Assembly: GCF_016808335.1 (NCBI RefSeq)
Contig: NC_053141.1
Coordinates: forward strand, 24,976,261 to 25,040,260
Direction: 5' to 3'
DNA length: 64,000 nt
Origin: Panicum virgatum
Taxonomy: Eukaryota; Streptophyta; Magnoliopsida; Poales; Poaceae
Under the pieces are notes generated by a model. The model searched no databases. It was not told where the DNA came from and worked only from the letters and a program-made list of their open reading frames with translations. The position numbers and the translations under genes were made by a program. Of the stretch, positions 35,940 to 46,927 are shown in pieces (position 1 is the first letter of the stretch; every line of letters begins with the position of its first letter).

Positions 35940-36684
35940 TGAAATCCGAAGGAATATTGCTGATAAAATTCATGAAAAACAACAGCCAACAGTCAGCAAG
36001 CATATGTAACAGGTCATTGAAGCTAATGTCGAACCACCCATGGTGAAACTTCAGCATCAGCAATTGTAGGTTAAAATGCAATGTCATCCATTGCTTCGGA
36101 CGATCCTTATACAGCGGATCAATTGCCGCCTGCTTCATCTCGTTGAAATTCTCGAGCCACTTTGGATTGACAAACAGAACATCATCTTGGTCCATACAGT
36201 TAGCAAGGTTCTCAAAAATTTCTACATCTCTGAGACCCAACAAATCATCCTGCTCATCACCATCCCTATCACCATCATTGCCTGCCATGTCTTGTAGAAG
36301 TTCATCAATATTGACGTAATCACGATTTACACTGTCGCCACCCGCTGTTGCTGTCGATGATGAGGGTTATTGTCCTCTTCCATTCACCGACAAGGGCCTC
36401 GACGAGTTTTGTTCAGATGCACCGGAGACGCGTGGATCCGCTTCGCCGTGAAACTTTCAAACGGTGTAATTCTCGAAAAAACAATAGCAGATCAAGTGAT
36501 ATTTCACCAATCTATCTTCATGGAGAAGATTGTTCTAGCATTTATTGCACGGACAAATGGTGCACTCCCGACCAAGACTCATACAATGCTTTTTCGCAGC
36601 GGCAGCAAATTTTGTCACATGATGCGGGAAAGTCAGACCGATGCCAGCCCTCGGTATCTTGTACATCCACTCTGTCCTGTCCAT
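35940..36684 (-). pseudogene. N-terminal part of a CACTA TNP2 transposase
   Basis: The minus-strand ATG at 36682-36684 opens with MDRTEWMYKIPR, then FPHHVTKFAAAAKKHC, ICPCNKCLNN and LVKYHLICYCFFENY. This is the transposase-associated domain of plant En/Spm TNP2 proteins, with its CxC..C cysteines. An acidic linker (DGDRDGDEQDDLLG) follows, then the start of the main transposase region (NLQLLMLKFHHGWFDISFNDLLHML). Stops near 36460 and 36370 and the loss of everything after about 35950 show a truncated relic. TNP2 is the DNA transposase that binds CACTA termini. The upstream terminal repeats at 36960-37267 belong to the same element. Confidence 0.8.
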
Positions 36685-37267
36685 GGATGAGACCTTACAC
36701 ACAACGAGAAACTAAAGTTAGTTAAGCAGATCTACAAGATCCGAATACGGTCTTCTCTCCTCTCCATTTAGATCTAGATCTACACAAACAAAACACATAA
36801 ATCAACAAAAAGAGAGGAGTTAAGAGTAGGAGAGTAAGAAATCAACCTCTTGTGGTGCCCTCCTTCACCAAATCTAAGGGCAAAATCTCCGCCCCTCTAA
36901 AACGACCAATTTTGGTATTTTGAGCCCAAAACACTCAAAAGTGAGGTGTGCTGTTATATCTAGTGCACTTAATCGAGACAGACAACATAAAGAAATCGCC
37001 TCGGTTAATAATCCTTAACTAAGGTGGTTCTGTTACGACTAACCGCCTCGGTTAATCATTTAACCGAGGCAATTGTCTTTAGGCATCCGCTTCGGTTAAG
37101 AATTATTAACCGATGCAGTTTATTTACGTTGACCGCCTCAGTTAAATTATTAACTGAGGCGGTTGTACGGCCGGCGGCCCGGTGCCGGTTAACCGAGGTG
37201 GGCCGTTGGCTTGCCCGCCTCCGATGCCTTTTGAAAAAGTCACGGTAAATGAAATTTTGTAGTAGAC
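36685..37267 (-). mobile_element. CACTA 5' terminus with subterminal repeats
   Basis: The plus strand ends TTTTGTAGTAG at 37255-37265, the reverse of the CACTA terminus CTACTACAAAA (the final two bases have mutated). Between 36990 and 37200 the motif accgcctcggttaa and its mirror ttaaccgaggcggt recur in both orientations, as in the subterminal arrays where TNPA/TNP2 proteins bind. The purine/pyrimidine-rich leader at 36720-36900 precedes the transposase ATG. Confidence 0.75.
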
Positions 37268-38312
37268 ACTAGCATTTTTAATCCTAATTATGTTCTTCCT
37301 GCATCTGTATGGCTTTTGGTGGCATTCTGAGTGGCCTGCCCGTTTCAAAACAACTCTAGCTCCATTGCTCCAACAGGGTTCCTCCCTAGCTCGTGGTTCT
37401 TGGTCTACGTAATTCCCTTGAAGGAACATGTCGGACATATCCATTCAACCGGTCTGACTGGTTGGCATATAGGTGTTGCAAGAGATAATTATTGCAATCA
37501 TTGTGTTCTAGTGTTTTTGTGTGATGACTATATTTAGGTCAACAACCACCTTATTCTCTCTCTTCCACATTATTAAAGTTCTATATGGACATAAAACAAC
37601 TTAATGCCTCTATCCTAAAATATAAATATTTCTAAGTTTGGTCAAAGTCAAATTTGTTGAACTTTGACCATCAATATTCTTATAAATAAAATATTTTAAG
37701 TATTATTATGATAATTGCTTTTATATTCCGCGCTTGTGTTTTGTTTACCGGATGCAAAGGGTGCCCGCCGGCCAAAACAAAACGATCGGCTACGGCAGAC
37801 TAATACTCGGAACGTCCACACCCAAAAGCCTTCGTTCCTGCTAAAGACGAATCGCACCGACACTGCCCAAGGCTCTCTTCTCCTCTCAACTCCAACGGCC
37901 GGAAGCGCAAGGCACGCCAACCCAAAAGAGCCCGGGCGACCCGCTGACGATGCCCACCACCGATGCCGCCTTTCTTTTCTATACCCGGGTTTGTCCCTTG
38001 CTTCCCCCCAACACTCCTCTAGATTCGCGACCGAAGCGGAACCAGTCAGCGCCAACAACAAAAACTACGGTGGCATTCCGGCGATTATCCACGTGCTACG
38101 AGGGCAATTTGAGCACACCCCCGCCAGATCTCGCTGGCTGCACACGGCCAGGCATTACATTACCCCACCGCCCACCTGCTCTGCTCGAGCACCATATCAC
38201 TCCATTAGTGCTCTGCTCTCGACTCGCTCCCCTCCCCTAGCTAAGAAAGGGCCAAATTAAGCTCGCCGCCGACGGCAGCAGCAGCTACTTGCTAGACAGA
38301 GAGCCTGGAGTG
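37268..38312 (+). promoter_or_regulatory. Upstream region and leader of the FLA gene
   Basis: No gene is supported in this kilobase. At 37600-37700 lies a short relic (ataaatatttctaagtttgg, gaactttgacca) resembling an immature-ended Stowaway-type MITE. From 37730 the sequence becomes CG-rich, as in grass gene promoters. A CACGTG G-box core is at 38090-38095. An unclear TATA-like 'tataaataaa' is far upstream at 37681. The leader just before the ATG is 'ctagctaagaaagg...'. The transcription start cannot be placed. Confidence 0.4.
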
Positions 38313-38926
38313 ATGGACCTGATGAAGCCGCTGGCCGTGGTGGTGGCTCTGCTGGCCGTGTGCGCCGCCGCGGCGGAGGGATTCGACATCCTCCAGATCC
38401 TGGGCAAGCACGACGAGTTCTCGCAGTTCTGCAAGCTGCTCAATGAGACGCACCTGGCCGGCGACATCAATCGGGACCGCACCATCACCGTGCTCGCCGT
38501 GGCCAACGGCGACATGGGACACCTCACCAGCGGCCACTACTCGCTCGGGACCATCCGCCACATCCTCGAGCTGCACGTCGTCGCCGACTACTACGACGAG
38601 AAGAAGCTCAAGCAGCTGTCGCACGGCGCCACCGCCGCATCCACGTTGTTCCAGGTAAAGAAATACGACCGCCAGCTTAACCACACGCTGCGAGTGTCTT
38701 CTCCACCTTTCATTTCAGTTCGTTCCTAGATCTGCAGGCTCATTTATCAAACGCTTTCGTTGAAGCTCTAGTTTGCTTCAACTGTTTTGCATCAGCCATT
38801 CTCGAAAAGAAAAAAATATTACTGACAGCAATTTTTCTCTAACGAAGGCATTTTGTAATCATTTCCATCTCATTGGACAGCTTTAGAGGCCTGTTCTACT
38901 GTTTTTGGCTTTAGAATTTGAACCCT

Positions 38927-38989
<63 letters not shown>

Positions 38990-41224
38990 AAAGTGCCTGG
39001 CGCCCTTGCCCTGCCAGATTGGGGGTTCCTTTATCATAGGCTCATAGAGAATAATTCTGCCACCAAATTTCGAGGGGTTCGGTTAGAACAGCTAGGCACT
39101 AAATTTTGGATTGGAATAATGCGTTTTTTCTTTCGTCAATGTTTGTAGATATTGCTGGTGTTATCCTGTGAACCATTGTCTATATACTAATGGGCCTATT
39201 TTGGAATCGGAGGAAGTAATTATTTGTGAAGAAAAGAACTCCTTTAGCCTAAATAAGAAAAAACTCAAATCACATAAACATATCCGTGTGGAACCTAACT
39301 AATGCTCCAAATCCATTTACTGAATAGTTCCAATTTTGTATAAAAGTCGCTTTTGAAGTGGTGCCCACGCACATGCACATGTTGGCCTATCTTCTCACAA
39401 GGTTCGTGAATGATGTTTATTATTTTTTTAAAAAAGTTCCTTACACTCTATTCAGCTGGCTGTGGTCGGTGGCTGGTGCTAATTTGTTATGAGAAAAAAG
39501 TACTGCTGACTGGCTGTGGCTAGTGGCTGGTTCTGGTTTGGTGTTAGAAAAAAATACTATGGTGAGAAAATAATAATTAATTTTGCAGCTCCTCCGGCTA
39601 GATTTTTTTTTCACCCTCGAATTCCTGCATTGTCGGGCTAGCTGAAATTCCCAAGGCAATATCCCACAGATTTGTGTTGGATTGTTAATGCAACTTCTGT
39701 AGAACTTGTATAAAATGGATGGAGTCAATAAGAACCATGCCTGATGTGTGTGTTTAGATCCTGCAAAATTTTGAACAAAATTCACTGTAACAATTTTCAA
39801 TTGAAGATTAGAATGACTAAACATGATCCAATTATAAAACTAATTACACGAATGGATGGGAAATCACGAGACGAATCTATTAAGCTTAATTAATCCATCA
39901 TTAGAGGTTGGTTTATTATAGCACGACATTATTTAATCATGGTTTCGATTAGGCTTAAAAAATTTGTCTTGCAATTACACCCGGGGTTATGTAATAGATT
40001 TTATCAGTTATCAACATTTAATACTTCTAATTAATGGTCAAACATTCGAAGTTACTGTAGTGCTAAAAAGAATTTGGATCTAAACAACGCCCACCTTTGT
40101 ATTCTTGTAAAATGGGGGAAATGTACTGCGCCGATTTCAATTAGCTGAGAAGTCGTTAAAAAAAGTGAGAGGCACGTTTGCATTGATTGATATACCATGA
40201 ATATATGGCGTGATGTAGGTGAGCAGAATTGGACTGTGCACTATTCGTGTTCTCCTTCTCCATCCTTATAAGTTGTGCAATGAACTACCGGTACTAACAG
40301 ATGATGCTCATCATCAATGTGCAGCGATCCGGGTTTGCCCCCGGCATGGCGGGGTACGTCAACATTACGCAGCACCGCGGCGGCAAGGTGACATTTATCG
40401 TCGATGACGCAGCCGACTCCGTGAAGCCGGTCACCTTCGTCAAGCAGATCGAAAGCCACCGCTACGATTACTCGGTGCTCCAGGTCAGCAGTGTGCTCTC
40501 CTCCCCGGAGGCCGAGGCGCCCGTGGCCCCGCCGGCTCCCGTCAACCTCACCGACCTCCTCTCCAAGAAGTACTGCAAGAGCTTCGCGGGCCTTCTTGCT
40601 GCCGACGGCAAGGCCTTCGACACCATCAACGGAACCAAGGACACCGCGCTGACGCTCTTTTGCCCTGTCGACACCGCCGTGGCCTCCTTCTTGCCCAAGT
40701 TCAAGAACCTGACGGCCAAGGCCAAGACGGCCATCCTGCTCTACCACGCCGTGCCGGACTACTACTCCATGCAGTTCCTCAAGTCCAATAAAGGCAAGGT
40801 GACCACGCTCGCCACCACCAGCGTCGCCAAGAAGGACTACACCTACGAAGCGCAGACCGAGGCTGACACCGTCACGCTGGACACCACGGTCACCATCTCC
40901 ACCATCCAGGCCACCGTCAGGGACGACGACCCGCTCGCCGTCTACGCCGTCTCCAAGTTCCTGCAGCCCAAGGAGCTGTTCAAGTCCACAACCAAGGACC
41001 TCGCGCCGGCGCCCACGCCAGAGGGACCCAAGAAGAAGACCAAGAAAAAGCCCAGCCGCACCTCGGCGGCTGCCGCACCCTCGGACGACGAAGCCGCGGA
41101 TGGCCCGTCTGCGGATGACTCAGTTGACGACGCGGACAAAGCCGCCGGCGCCGAGCGGTCCCTGCTCGCCCGGTGGGTCACCGCGGCTGCGACGTTGGCA
41201 GCTGCGCTGGCGCTGGCGGCCTAA
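38313..41224 (+). CDS. Fasciclin-like arabinogalactan protein (FLA1/FLA2-like), two exons
   Basis: Exon 1 is 38313-38654 (donor cag|gtaaag) and exon 2 is 40325-41224 (acceptor gtgcag). Phase is kept and the product is 413 aa. Residues 1-22 are a signal peptide (PLAVVVALLAVCAAA). Two fasciclin domains follow, at about 24-172 and 187-335, each with the conserved first box (TITVLAVANGD; TALTLFCPVDTAV) and a Tyr/His second box (ILELHVVADYY; LLYHAVPDYY). SPEAEAPVAPPAPVN between them and APAPTPEGP after the second are Ala/Pro stretches for hydroxyproline-linked arabinogalactan. NET, NIT, NLT and NGT are N-glycosylation sites. A Lys-rich then acidic tail precedes a hydrophobic end (VTAAATLAAALALAA), a GPI-anchor signal. 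Such proteins sit on the outer plasma membrane/cell wall and act in wall organisation and adhesion. The two-domain, GPI-anchored layout and the SPEAEAP linker fit the Arabidopsis FLA1/FLA2 type. The 1.67-kb intron interrupts domain 1. Start chosen at MDLMKPL because it begins the signal peptide. Confidence 0.93.
38931..38985 (+). repeat. (CT)27 microsatellite in the FLA intron
   Basis: An uninterrupted CT dinucleotide run of 55 bp, about 280 bp into the intron. Long CT/GA runs are highly mutable. Confidence 0.95.
39458..39565 (+). repeat. Imperfect 54-bp tandem duplication in the FLA intron
   Basis: ggctgtgg...tggctggt..t followed by an A-rich run occurs at 39458 and again at 39512, with several substitutions. 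Confidence 0.6.
39748..40092. mobile_element. MITE in the FLA intron (GTTTAGATCC termini)
   Basis: Perfect 10-bp inverted ends: GTTTAGATCC at 39752-39761 and its mirror at 40076-40085. The interior has the phrases 'gagacgaatctattaagctt', 'taattaatccatcatta', 'attaggctt' and 'acttctaattaatggtcaaac', shared by a very common Tourist-like MITE family of panicoid grasses. Outer bases are degraded, so the target duplication is unclear. Confidence 0.7.
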
Positions 41225-42066
41225 GGTGGGTGCTGATATGTTATGTTTTTCTTTTAATTTATTGGACCCTCTTCTTTTCTTTGTCCAATTCGTGTCCCTT
41301 GTTGGTGAAGAAAATAAGAAGGGCCATTTTACTTTATTTTTATATTTATTGCTGCATTCTCATGGAAAAGGGGAAAAAAGAGAGGAAAACTTAGAGGTGT
41401 GTCGGATCATGTAGCTCTTTGGATTGTTTTGTTGGGTTGTGGTGATCATTTTGTAATGACAGTGATCAATGGAATTGAAGAGTGTGTTTATATGTGATAC
41501 TATAACGCATCATGGAGTTTGGAGTTGTACTCCCATTGTTTTGCTTTCAGTCTGTCCAAGCTTCGGAGTCACATGCCTTGCATAATCTTTTAAGTGTTAA
41601 CCCACATGGAAAAGTTGCAACGGTGCATAGGTGGCTTTGCTTCATGAGATTGTAAAGCGGTCATGCCCAAGTCATTTAGCCGCTTTTGGCTGCTATAGAT
41701 GCTGGAACCTTTTTATCTTTGGGCCAACGCGAATTCAATTAAACAAGATAGAGCCAACTAAAATCCAAATATATTACCACTAGCATTTAGTTTCCTTAAT
41801 CTAATTTAAAATTTTAATTACTTGAAATTTTAGAAGGCAGAATTTATACTTAAGTGTGATTAACTACAGCATTACCATAAAAATTTTGAAATTCACATTT
41901 TTCGACTTTCTAACGTACAAAAACTGGTTACAACAAAGAGAAAAAGAGTGAATAGAGAGAGAGAGGGAGTGGTGAGGTGGAAAAGATCTTCTGGGACCCG
42001 CTATGGCGCCCTGATAAGGGGGGACCACCCGTCGTGGCTTGCACCATGGCCTTTGTCTGTCATGAA
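41225..42066 (+). other. FLA 3' flank, no further gene
   Basis: The first ~250 bp look like a T-rich 3' untranslated region (for example tgatatgttatgtttttc, aataagaagg). The rest is AT-rich sequence and a GA-rich patch near 41940-41975, without a supported gene or mobile element. Confidence 0.4.
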
Positions 42067-43901
42067 CAGGATGCAAGTGGGTCAGTTTTAGGTCAACCAG
42101 TGTCCAACCCATTCAACCCAATATAAAATGTGTAAGTAATGGGTTGACCCAAAACTAAGCATACAATTACCCATAAAAACTAGTGGTACCCAAAAAGCAT
42201 GTTGCTGCTGGCGTGGGGTTTCCTATACATCTCGACGCCACTGGAGTAAGTTATTACAGGAGAAGCGGTAGAACCGGCCGTCGTGGTGTATTGCATCCTG
42301 GATGCCATCACGAGAGGGCGCCGCCTCCAAACGGGGTCGTCGGCCGTCGCGAGAGGGCGCCGCTACCACGCGGGTCCGAACTTCGTGACGCCGCCTCCAC
42401 GCGGGGTCGCCAGCCATCGCGAAGGTCGGCACGCTGAACCCAGACGGCAGGCTCGCCGTGCCGTCTACGTCGCCGCCGTCCAAGCGAGGCACCAGCGTGG
42501 GCGCGACGCCGCCGAGGGCGAGGAACCGTCCAGCGGCGCTGGGTGCGGCGAGAGGTCCGGGACGACCACGGCCATGGGCACCTTCTCCTCGCGCTCGCGC
42601 AGGGGCGGGCCTCAGTGAATTCAAGGGTATTCAGCTGAATACCCATTATTTTAAAGAAAAAATCAAATATATATAGTGTATACATGTATGTATATTCAGA
42701 AAAATAAGAAAACAGAAAAAATCTCATGGATCTCAGTATTTTTCCCCAAAATGGGCCGAGCAGCCCAAAAAACAGCCCAATTGATCAGTCATCTTATCCC
42801 CCAGGCCTCCTCACCGGCCCACCCCAGTCCCCCGTAAGGTCACAGCCGAGCAGCAGCAGCTAACGCTAGCGTCGCAGTGGCCGGGCTGCGGACGCGCGGC
42901 GGGGATGCAGCAAGCCGGCGGGCGGCGACGGATGCGCGCGCCAGGTGCGGCAAGCCGCGAGGCCGCGACGCGAAGCGAGAAGGCACGCGCAGACCAGGGC
43001 CGGCTAGGCGCAGGCGCGCATAGCGACAGCGGCGCGGCTCCGCTCGGGGGACAGGCGGGCGGCAACGAGCGCCGAGCGCTGTGTGATGCTGCTCGGCTCG
43101 CAGAGCGCTGCGCGACCATGAGCCCACGGCGGCCGGCCGTCCTGCTAGAAGCGGAGGTGCGGAGCGGCGTTGCCGCGGCCCGCGGAGGGCAGCGGGCAGC
43201 AGGCGTGGTGCGCCGGCGCAGCACTCGCCCCCTCGGCTACTTGAGCTAATTCGTAAGATAATTGTGCTCATTGCTATTTCAATTCTCTGAAATTCGTGAC
43301 AATGGGACAGAGGCAGTGATGTAGTGAGCATTCCATGATTTTGTAGATGGCAAGTGAAGTCTGAAGCATGATAAATTTTGTGATGTTTGTACTCAATTAT
43401 AAAGTTATGAATCCATATTTTAGGCTCTTAATAAAAAATTCACCTGTCTGCCCTAAAAAAATAACCTGTCCAAAATTTTGAATACCCAAAGCCAAAATCC
43501 TGGGCCCGCCCCTGCGCTCGCGGCCGCCGCGGGGCTGCTGGAGCGCAGTTCGACATTACGAGCTCGCTGAAACAAAGAAGCAGGTCGAGGTTGAAGCCAA
43601 TGCCCACTGGAGCCCCCTGAGAGGTTGACGAAGAGCCGAGAAATAGGGGCGCGAGAGATCAGGGAGGGAGCTTGTTAGCTTGAGGTCGTTGCGACTTGGG
43701 AGCATGGCCGTCGTGAAGAGAGAGGAAAATTCCCAAAAGCAAACGCGTGGTTCGGTTTGGAATCTGGGTCAACCCGATGACCCATTAGGTGAACCAGTGT
43801 AACACTAAAAATCTTTTTGGGTTGATTCTTTGGGTTTCTATGCTACTATCTAGGAATTGGGTTCCGGATCATTGGGTTGACCCAAAAAATTCTGCATCCT
43901 G
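42067..43901. mobile_element. Candidate TIR element with CAGGATGCA ends and GC-rich cargo
   Basis: The left end reads CAGGATGCA...TTTTAGGTCAACC (from 42067). The right end is CAGGATGCA...TTTTGGGTCAACC on the opposite strand (from 43901). Outside lie tgtcatgaa and agtcatggt, sharing GTCATG in register, which suggests a decayed 8-9-bp duplication. Inside, 42230-42600 and 43515-43700 are GC-rich with minus- and plus-strand open frames of no recognised family. The layout resembles a Pack-type element carrying captured genic DNA. A 915-bp hAT splits it. Confidence 0.45.
42600..43514. mobile_element. Non-autonomous hAT element, exact CGCTCGCG duplication
   Basis: Ends are CAGGGGCGGGCC (42600) and GGCCCGCCCCTG-type mirror (to 43514). 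The 8-bp CGCTCGCG lies on both sides (42592-42599 and 43515-43522), the hallmark length of hAT insertions. At 915 bp it has no transposase. AT-rich margins surround a GC-rich core (42840-43245), which may be captured genic sequence. No protein family was recognised in the core. Confidence 0.88.
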
Positions 43902-43964
43902 AGTCATGGTCCCTGCTGTCCTCATCATTGTCGTCCTCCTCAGTCGCGCTTGGGCCGTCCTAGT

Positions 43965-44739
43965 TAAGGATGGATCCGGATGTCTGAACATCCGAATTAT
44001 CCGTATTCGTATCCGCTTAAAATGTAAATATGGATATCTGTATTCGTATTCGATTTTAATATGGATGTCATATGGATGCATCCGAATCCGATTTTAAGAA
44101 CTTTTCTCATTCCGATTCCATATTCGTATTCGAGAAATATCCGATCACATCCGTATCCGTCCGTATCCGCAAAGAAAAAGTGACTAGTGAGACAATATTA
44201 AATTTATCTTTATACCTAATTACTTGATGATGTACACTATTTAAATTACTTAGAAAGCTAGATAACTAATAATATATTTATTAAAATTAGTAATGATATA
44301 AAATTAACTTTAACTATTTAATATATTTATTTCATGATTAAAATTATTTGATACGAGTCAAATTAATTAATTATTTAATGATAAAATCTTTTTTATATAT
44401 CTTAATTATTAAGTATTTAAATATTTATTTATTTTACATTTATAATTAGTATTATATATTTAATATAAAAGCTATGCATAGATAATTATATTCTTTTTCT
44501 ATTCGTTATCTTCTAATCTTTTACTCCCTACTTGTATAATGATTTTGATTTATTATAAAATTATTGACAAAATAAAATGATACTCATGATAGCTCTATGT
44601 TTCAAATCGAGAAGGTATCCGGATCCGAATCCGGATTCGAACTATCCGTTTTGTATTCGTATCCGATGAGATTCGCATTCGTATCCGGATTAAAATGTGG
44701 TAAAAGGTGACATCCAGATCCGATCCGAATCCATCCTTA
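43965..44739. mobile_element. 775-bp hAT-type element, GTCCTAGT duplication
   Basis: It starts TAAGGATGGATCCGGAT and ends with the mirror ATCCATCCTTA. GTCCTAGT lies at 43957-43964 and 44740-44747 (extendable to nine bases with the next T). Subterminal regions on both sides are packed with 'atccgtattcgtatccg'-type motifs (about 43995-44165 and 44615-44730), which could act as transposase-binding arrays. The core is AT-rich and non-coding. Confidence 0.85.
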
Positions 44740-44889
44740 GTCCTAGTTGCGCGGTCTGCGGAACCCGAGTCGTGGCGGCCTCACGTAGAAGCAGCGCACA
44801 CCCCTACCCTATAGTTTACAACCTTGTAGGCGTCGTGTAGCGTGCGCTTCACTTTTCATGATGTAAGCGGGCATCCAGCCACCTAGTCA

Positions 44890-45452
44890 TGGAGAATGGG
44901 ACTTTTGTCCCGGTTCCCAACTCTCGTTACTCCTGGTTTTCAAATGGGGATGGAGAGTTCGGGACAAAAGGTCCCAACCTTTAGTCCCCGTTCCAATAAC
45001 CGGGACTAAAAGACGTGTGCAAAGCAAAAATTATTGTGTGCAATCCAGGACTCGAATTCGAGATGTCTTCCTTTACGTGTAGCTTCCTTATCATCCCACC
45101 TATACAGCACATCATGTGACTCTGAATGGGATGTCTTTCTTTTAAACAAACCCGTGAAGGACCCTTTAGTCCCGGTTGAAGCCATCAACAGAGACTAAAG
45201 ACTCTTTTTGTCCGGGTTGGAGCCACCAACCGGGACCAAAGGGTCATTCTTTAGTCCCGGTTGGTATTACCACTCGGGACTAATTGTTCAGGACTAAAGT
45301 GCGACATTTAGTCCCGGTTGGTGGCTCCAACCGGAATTAAAGCTCCTTGCCGCCCACTATCCTTTGGAACTGGGACTAAAGGCTTCATTAGTCTCGGGTC
45401 CAATAGTTGCCGTGACTAATATGTAGGACCAAAGGCTTTTTCTGTAGTAGTG
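44890..45452. mobile_element. CACTA-derived terminus with TTTAGTCCCGGTTGG repeats
   Basis: The right end reads TTTTTCTGTAGTAGTG (45437-45452), the mirror of a CACTACTACAGAAAAA terminus. The preceding 550 bp hold many copies of tttagtcccggttgg and its mirror in both orientations, often as hairpins around 'tggctccaacc'. No transposase is present. The left terminus could not be identified, so it is either truncated or has a degraded left end. Confidence 0.7.
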
Positions 45453-45670
45453 CCTCACAGAGATAGGGCGCATGGCCGCTCATACTCTATGCGACCAGGC
45501 ATAGCCTTTATATTTATAGGTCGGGAAAGATGCCCCTTCACAAGATGGTTTACAAAGAAATCTTATCTAAAAATTAAAATCTACTTGGATTACAACTGGC
45601 CAGACTGGTTTGACCGGTGGGTCTCGGTACCTGCCAAATTTTGTTGTCGACAGATTGAATTGGGGATTCG

Positions 45671-45901
45671 ATGCGATCATGCGGAGGAGGATTGGTCTGG
45701 CTGCTTGCCAACACCACCTGCAGCTTCATCGCCGGGTGCGTCCTCGTGGTGATGTTCTACCGCGGCATTCGGACGGCGGCCCTGCTGGGCATCAGCGTGG
45801 TGGCCGTCGCCCTGCTCGTCCAGTCGTCTTGGGATTGGGCTTGCTCGTGGCTGCGTGCTGCTGCATTATTCTCGTCGAATTTTGTCTCCTTGGGAACATA
45901 A
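45671..45901 (+). pseudogene. Possible small membrane-protein relic
   Basis: This GC-rich patch with codon-like structure is unlike its AT-rich surroundings. The frame from 45671 gives two hydrophobic segments (CSFIAGCVLVVMFY; ALLGISVVAVALLVQSS). A third hydrophobic segment (LGLGLLVAACCCIILVEF) lies in another frame right after about 45826, suggesting a single indel in an older two- to three-helix protein. No family is recognised, and the signal could also be chance. Confidence 0.25.
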
Positions 45902-45989
45902 GGGAAAGCACCAGCAACACGATGACCACGACTAGCAAGCTATATATAGACAGCCGGGATAATTTGTCATTTCCCGTTCGTTTTCAATT

Positions 45990-46927
45990 TTTTTTTTGCG
46001 AAACCAGATGCAACTTATATTAAATCAGTGTCAGAGTAGTACATCTTAGTTTTGCAGAAATGACCCTGAGTAAAACACAAATTACAACTAGGTCCCCACA
46101 CGTCATCTTCAACCTCCAGACAAAACCACGAAACTGCCTCCATGGTCTCCATTCCGCGCCTCGGATCTTCCGGCCACCAGGCAAACCAAAGCAAATCGAG
46201 AGGTGGACACCAAAAGGTAAACTGCATGAGATCCGCGAGAAAAGGACATCAGCCGTCGACCTCTCCGATTTGACCCTCCTTCCACCTTCCTGCTCCACGA
46301 ACTGAGAAAGAACTGAAGCACGGCACAAGAACACGAAGAACAAGCAGCAACAGCTGTGCCGTAGAGGCCAACCCCTCCTTCCGCTGCCATCAACCAACAA
46401 GCTGACGACCGGAACAAACTCCACGGTTGTCGCAGCCGGCAACCCGGAAACGAAGCCCACTGCAGGGACAATCCATCTTCCCCCAATCGCACTGAAGGAA
46501 GAAAAACCAACCCAGAGGAGCAGACCAAACCTCACGAAGCGACCAGAGAAGCATCCCTCGCCGGAGGCACCTCGGATGAGCAAAAGACCTCTCTGCACCC
46601 TTCCCCCAACCTGCTCGCCGATGACGAGCTCACCAAAGAAGTAGCAGAGAAGCAAAAGAGTCAACAGACGCCATAACGACACCGTTGTGAAGCTAGCTAT
46701 AAACCTAAAACCTAGGAACTAAGCTATACAAGTGGTACCAGATGTCGATTCACCGAATTCCCACCCCCTACGGCACCGGAGCAGCCGTTAGAGGCGGAGA
46801 TCTGGCGAGATCGACACCAGACCAGAGGAAGTCGCCTTTTCGCCTCTCTCTCTGTACTATAGCAGGGGAAGGAGAAAGGGGACGGCTACACTACAACAAG
46901 GGCACTAACTTGGCTGCACGACACCTG
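45990..46927 (-). mobile_element. Short LINE-type retroposon with 19-bp target duplication
   Basis: TTCCCGTTCGTTTTCAATT occurs at 45971-45989 and again at 46928-46946. On the minus strand the insert ends in a short poly(A) (the T run at 45988-45997) right after ttgcatctggtttcgc, and 'gatttaatataagttgca' resembles the 3' end of plant L1 LINEs. The sense start (46927 downward) has a CT-rich, GC-rich leader. At 938 bp it lacks endonuclease and RT. The 220-codon open frame (46682-46020) has no recognised domain. It is most likely an internally deleted or non-autonomous LINE mobilised in trans. Confidence 0.85.

Noticed and set aside
37696..38260. Open frames on both strands upstream of the FLA gene
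   Set aside because: They overlap each other, have no domain, and look like GC-rich promoter or leader sequence.
38292..38684. A 130-codon minus-strand frame opposite FLA exon 1
   Set aside because: It is a shadow of the GC-rich sense codons; the sense strand has signal peptide, domain and splice evidence.
42840..43331. A 163-codon Arg/Ala/Pro-rich minus-strand frame
   Set aside because: It is inside the hAT core, extreme GC content opens all frames there, and no family matches.
46020..46682. A 220-codon minus-strand open frame
   Set aside because: It lies wholly inside the LINE-type retroposon, begins without ATG and has no recognised domain.
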